Assembly: GCA_037179335.1 (NCBI GenBank)
Contig: JAKZHN010000014.1
Location: forward strand, 1 to 64,000
Direction: 5' to 3'
Source: Cyclaneusma minus
Lineage: Eukaryota > Ascomycota > Leotiomycetes > Marthamycetales > Marthamycetaceae
Length of the DNA: 64,000 bases
Shown in pieces: positions 59,243-64,000 of this stretch; the first letter of the stretch is position 1, and each line of letters opens with the position of its first letter. A program made the translations under genes and the position numbers. The notes below the pieces were generated by a model. That model searched no databases and was not told the DNA's origin. It was given only the letters and a program-made list of their open reading frames with translations.

Positions 59243-60142
59243 CTCTTTGAATCAGAGCCAGTGGAGGCCCAGTCGGGTGCGGGCGTGGGCGCCGTGTCGA
59301 TAAAAGCTGTGTGCAGAACCCAAATTCAAGGATGGAACTCGTCGCCCAGGCAAACGAGATGGCCTGCAGTCATTGTTGTAGCAGGGGCGGCTTGGAAGTC
59401 GAGATGGAATTTCTGAGGCGGATGGTTGACGGTGCGGTCGTGGGCGGTCGCACAGCGGACTGGCTTATGCTCGAGTTGCGAGCACCTGCTTGACGGCTTC
59501 TGTGCCTCGCTCGAGAGGAGGCAGGATGGAGCGCGGGCGGCTGGGCGGGTCAGGGAATCAGGGCATGGCCGGCCCAAGGATGCAAAGGATGGAGGGTCGA
59601 AGGGATTATTGTTGTGCTCTGGTAGCGGACGTCAATCGTTTGAAAGTCACTAAATAGATGGTCCCCGCTTGCTAGCACGACGTTTCCTGCCCAAATGATT
59701 CTGCCCTGGCGCTGTATGGTAATTCCTGGCCATCTAGAGAACTCTCAATCCATGTACATAACACAGATGATCTTTGTTCAGCTGGATTACGTCTAGTGAT
59801 TTGACTGATTTATTCCTTGGGGGGAAAAGTTGCTATGTCTGAACTGGTGCTTTCAATGCGACCACGGTTATAATGAACACAGCGCTAGTGGGCTCCCGCT
59901 AAACCCCCCTCGGCACATAGCCACCCACGCTGGTTCAATAACCGGGGTCTGCTTTGCGAGCAAGGCTGCGACGGAGCCCTGTGCATTGATACTTCAAACT
60001 TCGCGATTAAGTAAACGCATAAGAAGCCTCATATCTTCTCGCTCCGAATCATCTTGCCTTCGACTCGGACTTGTCCCACCGACCTTCGACTCGGACCTGT
60101 CCCACCGACCTTCTCCAGGCTGCGATCGTATCTGTCAAGACG
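59243..60142. promoter_or_regulatory. Divergent promoter, R3H (-) and zinc-knuckle (+)
   Basis: 900 bp between two start codons. Open frames within it lack features. A 26-bp tandem duplication is at 60057-60108 close to the zinc-knuckle ATG. The left half is GC-rich, the right half mixed. Confidence 0.55.
60057..60108. repeat. Two tandem 26-bp units
   Basis: CCTTCGACTCGGAC followed by T or C and TGTCCCACCGA, twice in a row with a single T/C difference, then a partial third start CCTTC. Located 35-86 bp upstream of the zinc-knuckle ATG, probably in the 5' leader. Confidence 0.9.
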
Positions 60143-61235
60143 ATGAATCGATACAGAGCCCCCGGCGCCGGGCCTTCTAAGGCTACAGCATCCACCCTAT
60201 GCCAGAAATGTCTGAAGAGAGATATGTGCTCCCTCGCAATTATGGTCCGCCTGCCCAGCTAACTGTTCTGCACGCCACTACAGCTACGAATGCAAGGCTA
60301 CCTCACAGGACCGGCCCTATGTGTCACGCCCTTCGAGGACCCAGCAGCTGTTCAACCCAAAGCTGCAACCCAAGTTGACAAGCGATGTACCCCAAGATCT
60401 CCTGAGAAAGAAGGGCGTTGCCGATGAAGAACTTGCCAGAAGGGAAAAGGAGCGGCGCGGAAGAAGAAGCACCCCAGATGAGCGCAGCAACGATCACAAT
60501 ACGTCTCGTCGGAGAAGATCTTCCTCGGCATCTTCGGCATCAGTCTCTACCATATCCACCAATCTCTCTCGGTCTCCATCTCCTGCAACCAGCAGGCAGA
60601 GACGTTCACGCAAAGGGCCAGCTGATGGCGAAGTACCGACCAGAAAGAGGAGAAGGTCCTCGGCATCTTCCATGGACTCGTATCACTCAGGAGCACAAGC
60701 AAGGGACCGCAAGGATGGCGAACGGAACACTAGGAGGAGGTATAGCGATGCTAGCCCACGGGACAGAGGCCGACGGAGGAATCGCTCGCCTTCCAGCGAA
60801 AGCCGCTCGTCATATTCGGGCCGTCGAAGTCTGTCCGGAGGCGGAGAACCTGGAGAGCGAGGAACGCAACCAAAGCCCAGGGGCCATGGTTCTCAGATGC
60901 GCCGAGATGCTCGCGATTCTAAGGACTTGGATCGTGCAAAACGTAGCTATCGTTCTCGTTCCCGTTCCCCATACAAGAGAGGTGATTCAACGAGAAGGAG
61001 TAGGTCGCGAGATGGCTATAGGCAACGCCCAAGGGGAGACGCCCGGTACAGTGAACCAGTTCGACAAGTACGGGTTACAAATGTGGTGGATGCGCGCAAG
61101 GGGTTCGAAAATGGCGATCATAACTCGGGGACGTCGCAAAAACCTACACAGAAACCACCGCCTCCTCGCGAGAGAAGCTTGAGTCCTTTCAGCAAGAGAT
61201 TGGCGCTAACACAAGCCATGAACATGGGTCGGTAG
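60143..61235 (+). CDS. Zinc-knuckle, Arg/Ser-rich protein (ZCCHC10-like)
   Basis: Two exons; 346 residues if spliced 60143-60221 and 60274-61235. The N-terminus has a CCHC knuckle, Cys20, Cys23, His28, Cys33 (CQKCLKRGHYSYEC), followed by RPYVSRPSRTQQL, the signature shared with human ZCCHC10. The rest is Arg/Ser/Asp-rich with SR and RS runs (for example RRRRSSSASSASVSTIS, RSRSRSPYKRG), as in splicing-related proteins; a nuclear RNA-metabolism role is inferred. The intron bounds are the odd part: the knuckle is intact only if the intron is the 52-bp ATATGT...CTGCAC (AT-AC) at 60222-60273. The best GT-AG alternative (60226-60283) keeps the frame but gives KRDIYEC and loses the His. Confidence 0.82.
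60222..60273 (+). other. Probable AT-AC intron in the zinc-knuckle gene
   Basis: It begins ATATGT, ends CTGCAC and has GCTAAC 11 bases before the end, a fungal U2-type branch site. The ends look like GTATGT and CTGCAG with the outer bases changed to A and C. Removing it gives an exact C-x2-C-x4-H-x4-C knuckle. The U12-type start ATATCCTT is not present. Confidence 0.65.
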
Positions 61236-61641
61236 AGCAAATTGGCTACAAAGCTTACTGGGCACCTTGGCTTTGGCCCAACTTGAAATACTAGCGTTGC
61301 CAACAACAAATTTTCCGTGAAAACTCGAATTCGTTGTGATGGTCTGATTTCCGTGATGGTATAGGGTTCGCACCAAGTTCTTCGAACATGTATCCCACCC
61401 ATTGCAATAGGTTCTAGTCGCTATAGGCGATTCTACTGCCATATCTGCAACCTTTCTAGTAGAATGAAGCCACATGAGGCAGGCGAGGAGCTTTCAATAC
61501 GGCTTCTTGGAACACCTTCATTGGTCTGGGACCTTTGTAGAATTTCCGGATGGCCAACGCCCGACTCCTTTTTTCCCTTCCCTAATTTGCTTGCCAATGC
61601 CATAAAACGCCCCGAATGCAGAAGCACCGCTGGACAACCGT
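61236..61641. other. Intergenic between convergent genes
   Basis: About 400 bp of 3' regions of the zinc-knuckle (+) and Cwf18-like (-) genes. No gene supported. Confidence 0.5.
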
Positions 61642-62268
61642 CTACTGTATCTCCTCGTCATCCCTCTCCCTTCGTTCTTCTTCCTCCTCTTCCCTCTCCC
61701 GGACTCTTACACCCTCCACAAGCGCCACACCCTCCATCCCTGCTTCCTCCCCTTCCCCATCCACCTTGACACCCATGGCGCCCTTCTTCGCCCTCGCCGC
61801 CTTCTGCACCGCCTCGATTCGCTCCCTCACCAAGCTCGCAATAGCATTATCGGTTCTCGCATTCAGCACCTCCAGCTTCTTCTCCAAATCGCGCTTCAAG
61901 TCCCAATTCGGCTTCTTCGGCTGCAGCTTAAACAAATCCACCTCCTTCTCCTGCTCCTCCTCTTCTGCTTTCCGCCGAATCTCGGCCTCCACAGCCGCAG
62001 CTTGTTGTTCGAGGGTGGGCTTGGAGAGTGCTAGGGTGGGCGGTGCTTCGAAGCCGAGCTTGGGCCCTTTGGTTTCGGCGTCATAGTTACGGCCGGAGAG
62101 ATGGAGCCTGGCGACGTCTGGTTCTTCGGGAGCAGAGGGCTCGGAGACGTGCGCGACGGGTTCTTCTTCGGAGGGCTCGTCGGGTTGTTTGCGTTTTAGG
62201 GATTTGAGCTTTGCGAGGCGCGCTTTGCGCTCGTCTGCTGCTGCGCCGAGCGTGGTGTGAGATGACAT
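61642..62268 (-). CDS. cwf18: Pre-mRNA splicing factor Cwf18/CCDC12-like
   Basis: 208 residues, no intron, ATG at 62268 (MSSHTTLGAAADERKARLAK). Cwf18/CCDC12 belongs to the spliceosome around the activation step (Cdc5/NTC-associated). Family features: ARLAKLKSLKRKQ at the start, LHLSGRNYDAETKGPKLGF in the middle, and the C-terminal block VDLFKLQPKKPNWDLKRDLE followed by KKLEVLNARTDNAIASLVRE. Helical, charged and likely coiled-coil in 95-190. The last ~35 residues are Glu/Arg repeats and not conserved. A frame open further upstream of the ATG carries no family features. It shares a 650-bp divergent promoter with the FSH1-like gene. Confidence 0.86.
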   Translation of the reverse strand: MSSHTTLGAAADERKARLAKLKSLKRKQPDEPSEEEPVAHVSEPSAPEEPDVARLHLSGRNYDAETKGPKLGFEAPPTLALSKPTLEQQAAAVEAEIRRKAEEEEQEKEVDLFKLQPKKPNWDLKRDLEKKLEVLNARTDNAIASLVRERIEAVQKAARAKKGAMGVKVDGEGEEAGMEGVALVEGVRVREREEEEEERRERDDEEIQ

Positions 62269-62918
62269 TGTGGATGTGTCAAATTTCCATGAGATGGTAT
62301 GGTAAGAAGGGTGTTGTTGGTTTTTGAGTTTTTGAGAGCAGGCTCGCAAGCTCGCAAGGTCGTCTCGTCGTCACCTTCACTTCTCAGCCTCGCAGATTCA
62401 GAGTACTCGAGTATTTCATGGCCGTGCGTGCATTTTGAGTACAAGCCCAGTCGTCTTTGCTCCAGTCCTATGAAATCTCAGCCTGCTGGATTCTTCAAGA
62501 TTACTGATGCGGCTACATGCATTCCGAGATCGTTTGCAAGCATTCACATGTTCTGAAAACTCGGAGAGATGTCCGCCCATCAACCTCTCCCGATTCCGAG
62601 AACCTGGTTCGAACGGCTTTCTAGTCGAAGGCTAAAGTCCTGGAGATCTTATCGTACATGTAAATCTGCTTCTCTACCAAGCTTTGGTATTTGGAATACC
62701 TTCGATTTTCGAAACCATCTACAATACGTTCTACCTTAAGACTGGAGACCCTATACTACTGCATATATCCCCGACTCGAATCCGACCCTACTCAAGCTGA
62801 CAGTAGCGGGGAACAGGTGCAATTGGTGTGATCAGCCCGGCGGAGTCCGTAAATCAGCTTCTTGCACATGTACTCACCAACTTCCCTGTCTGCCATCTTC
62901 AGCATCTAGGTCGGAACC
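62269..62918. promoter_or_regulatory. Divergent promoter, Cwf18-like (-) and FSH1-like (+)
   Basis: 650 bp between two ATGs. A GGTTCGAAC (B-box-like) near 62608 has no matching A box, so it is not a tRNA. Otherwise nothing specific seen. Confidence 0.5.
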
Positions 62919-63821
62919 ATGAGATTCCTGTGTCTCCACGGAAGAGGCACCAGCGCGTACATCTTCAGATCGCAAACTGGTATGCTTGTGCTGACTGCTG
63001 CCTTCCCGCTCCTCCAAAGCTACCCGCAATGGCTGACCACGTCCACAGCCTCATTCCGCTTCAAGCTCGAACACGACGACGTAACCTTTGAATTTGTCGA
63101 CGCCCCATTCCCCTCTTCTCCCGCCCCCGATATTCCCCTATTTTACCCCGAGCCGTATTTCTCATTCTACCCCGAAAACTCGATTGCGTCTGTTCACAGC
63201 GCCAACGAGTGGCTCCAGCGAAAACTCGATACCGATGGACCATACGATGGCTTGATGGGATTCTCTCAGGGCTGCGCTGTCATCTCGAGCTATATATTAT
63301 ACCACCAGAAGAACTCGCCGCAGAAGCCGCTGCCATTCAAGACTGCCATCTTCATCTGCGGCGGCGTGCCGCTCGGTGTCCTGGAAGATCTCGGAGTGAC
63401 GGTGCCGCAAGAAATGCACGATCTGGATGAGAAGACTCGAGTAGGACTTGCAACGGCAGCCGCTGCTATCAACTCCATGTCGAGTAACGGGGAATCTCGA
63501 TGGGTGGGACCCAATGGGCAGAAAATCGCAGAGAAACCGGATACAGCGAAGGCGCTCGAAGCAGACACGATGTTCGGCGTGGACTTCCTGAACATACCCA
63601 AGGAGCTTCTGATCAAGATCCCTACGGCGCATATTTTCGGGTACAAGGATCCGAGGTATTCTTCCAGCTTGCAGTTAGCGAGGTTATGCGAACCGCGAAT
63701 CAGAAAGGCCTTTGACACCGGCGGTGGACATGAGATTCCAAGGGGCAAAGAAGTCTCGGAAACTATTGCAGATTTGGTCAGATGGACTGCGGGCATGTCG
63801 GGCAAGGGGGCCGGCTACTAG
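62919..63821 (+). CDS. FSH1-type serine hydrolase
   Basis: Two exons by eye: 62919-62979 and 63049-63821, giving 277 residues. The 69-bp intron (GTATGC...CAG) is a multiple of three without a stop, so the unspliced frame is also open; removing it gives QTASFRFKLEHDDVTFEFVD, the family's usual spacing. Start MRFLCLHGRGTSAYIFRSQT is typical of the alpha/beta-hydrolase FSH family. Nucleophile elbow DGLMGFSQGCAV (Ser93) and C-terminal GGGHEIPR (His248) complete a catalytic set, with a probable Asp near FGYKDPRY. Fungal FSH proteins are small esterases of unclear substrate, sometimes in secondary-metabolite pathways; no biosynthetic neighbours here. The TAG at 63819 is followed by ~180 bp of 3' region to the window end. 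Confidence 0.9.
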   Translation: MRFLCLHGRGTSAYIFRSQTGMLVLTAAFPLLQSYPQWLTTSTASFRFKLEHDDVTFEFVDAPFPSSPAPDIPLFYPEPYFSFYPENSIASVHSANEWLQRKLDTDGPYDGLMGFSQGCAVISSYILYHQKNSPQKPLPFKTAIFICGGVPLGVLEDLGVTVPQEMHDLDEKTRVGLATAAAAINSMSSNGESRWVGPNGQKIAEKPDTAKALEADTMFGVDFLNIPKELLIKIPTAHIFGYKDPRYSSSLQLARLCEPRIRKAFDTGGGHEIPRGKEVSETIADLVRWTAGMSGKGAGY

Positions 63822-64000
63822 TAAGGAGTATGGAGAGTTTCCGGGACGGCGAAGCGAGTCCAGCCTACATGTATAGATTCAAGTTTACGGAACAGATAGA
63901 CTACGATTTAAACTTTGGCTAGACATATCCATCAAGCTTCTGTCGCACCGAAGGATGGTGTAGTACACGAAGAAGGGCCAGAGAACATGTAGAGGCGGTG

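Noticed and set aside
60222..60273. U12-type (minor spliceosome) intron
   Set aside because: Starts ATATGT not ATATCCTT, and the branch site GCTAAC is of U2 type.
62600..62620. tRNA gene suggested by GGTTCGAAC
   Set aside because: No A box or cloverleaf arms around it.

Overview
The window is nuclear DNA of a filamentous ascomycete (Pezizomycotina). The genes carry short GT-AG introns of about 49-70 bp (a few are longer) with CTAAC-like branch points. The housekeeping set is typical of these fungi (UTP21, alpha-SNAP, TSR1, MRPL8, UTP25, an R3H/SUZ protein, a CCDC12/Cwf18 homologue), and there are fungus-specific families (FSH1 hydrolase, ROG1-type lipase, AIM9-like kinase, Mid2-like membrane protein). 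The genome is bipartite: a very AT-rich, gene-dead block abuts ordinary GC-balanced gene DNA. The class cannot be fixed from sequence alone; Leotiomycetes or Dothideomycetes with AT isochores would fit.

Layout. 1-16130 is an AT-rich isochore without credible genes. It holds 9-bp AT minisatellites and two copies, about 7.08 kb apart and in the same orientation, of a ~208-bp sequence that differ mainly by C/T and G/A transitions, as expected of repeats mutated by RIP (repeat-induced point mutation). The boundary is sharp, and UTP21 starts about 330 bp beyond it. 20370-21658 is an orphan two-exon gene. 22251-25351 is an accessory patch on the minus strand: three RNase H-fold paralogues that keep 0, 2 and 4 of the four catalytic acidic residues, the middle one preceded in frame by a gag-like segment. 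25629-26897 is a cytochrome P450 (CYP504-like) pseudogene with a frameshift and a large internal deletion. From 27843 the window is mostly conserved genes: ROG1-type lipase (-), FAD monooxygenase (+), GatC/Gta3-like protein (-), sec17 (+), AIM9-like kinase (-), a 3.4-kb stretch without convincing genes, TSR1 (+), a flavodoxin-fold reductase with a Cys-rich tail (+), a 2.4-kb empty stretch, a Mid2-like membrane protein (+), MRPL8 (+), UTP25 (-), an R3H/SUZ protein (-), a zinc-knuckle/RS protein (+), a Cwf18-like protein (-) and an FSH1 hydrolase (+).

Together. UTP21, UTP25 and TSR1 all act in 40S ribosomal subunit assembly, MRPL8 and GatC/Gta3 in mitochondrial translation, and the zinc-knuckle/RS, Cwf18 and R3H proteins in RNA metabolism. 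These are unlinked housekeeping functions, not a cluster. Signals most worth a second look are a probable AT-AC intron in the zinc-knuckle gene (only this splice restores the CCHC motif), the decaying RNase H family with its gag-like partner, a perfect 43-bp palindrome upstream of the AIM9-like gene, and two dispersed arrays of ~20-bp units with a GAATATTCC core. Exon coordinates below were read by eye from splice motifs and reading frame and have no transcript support.
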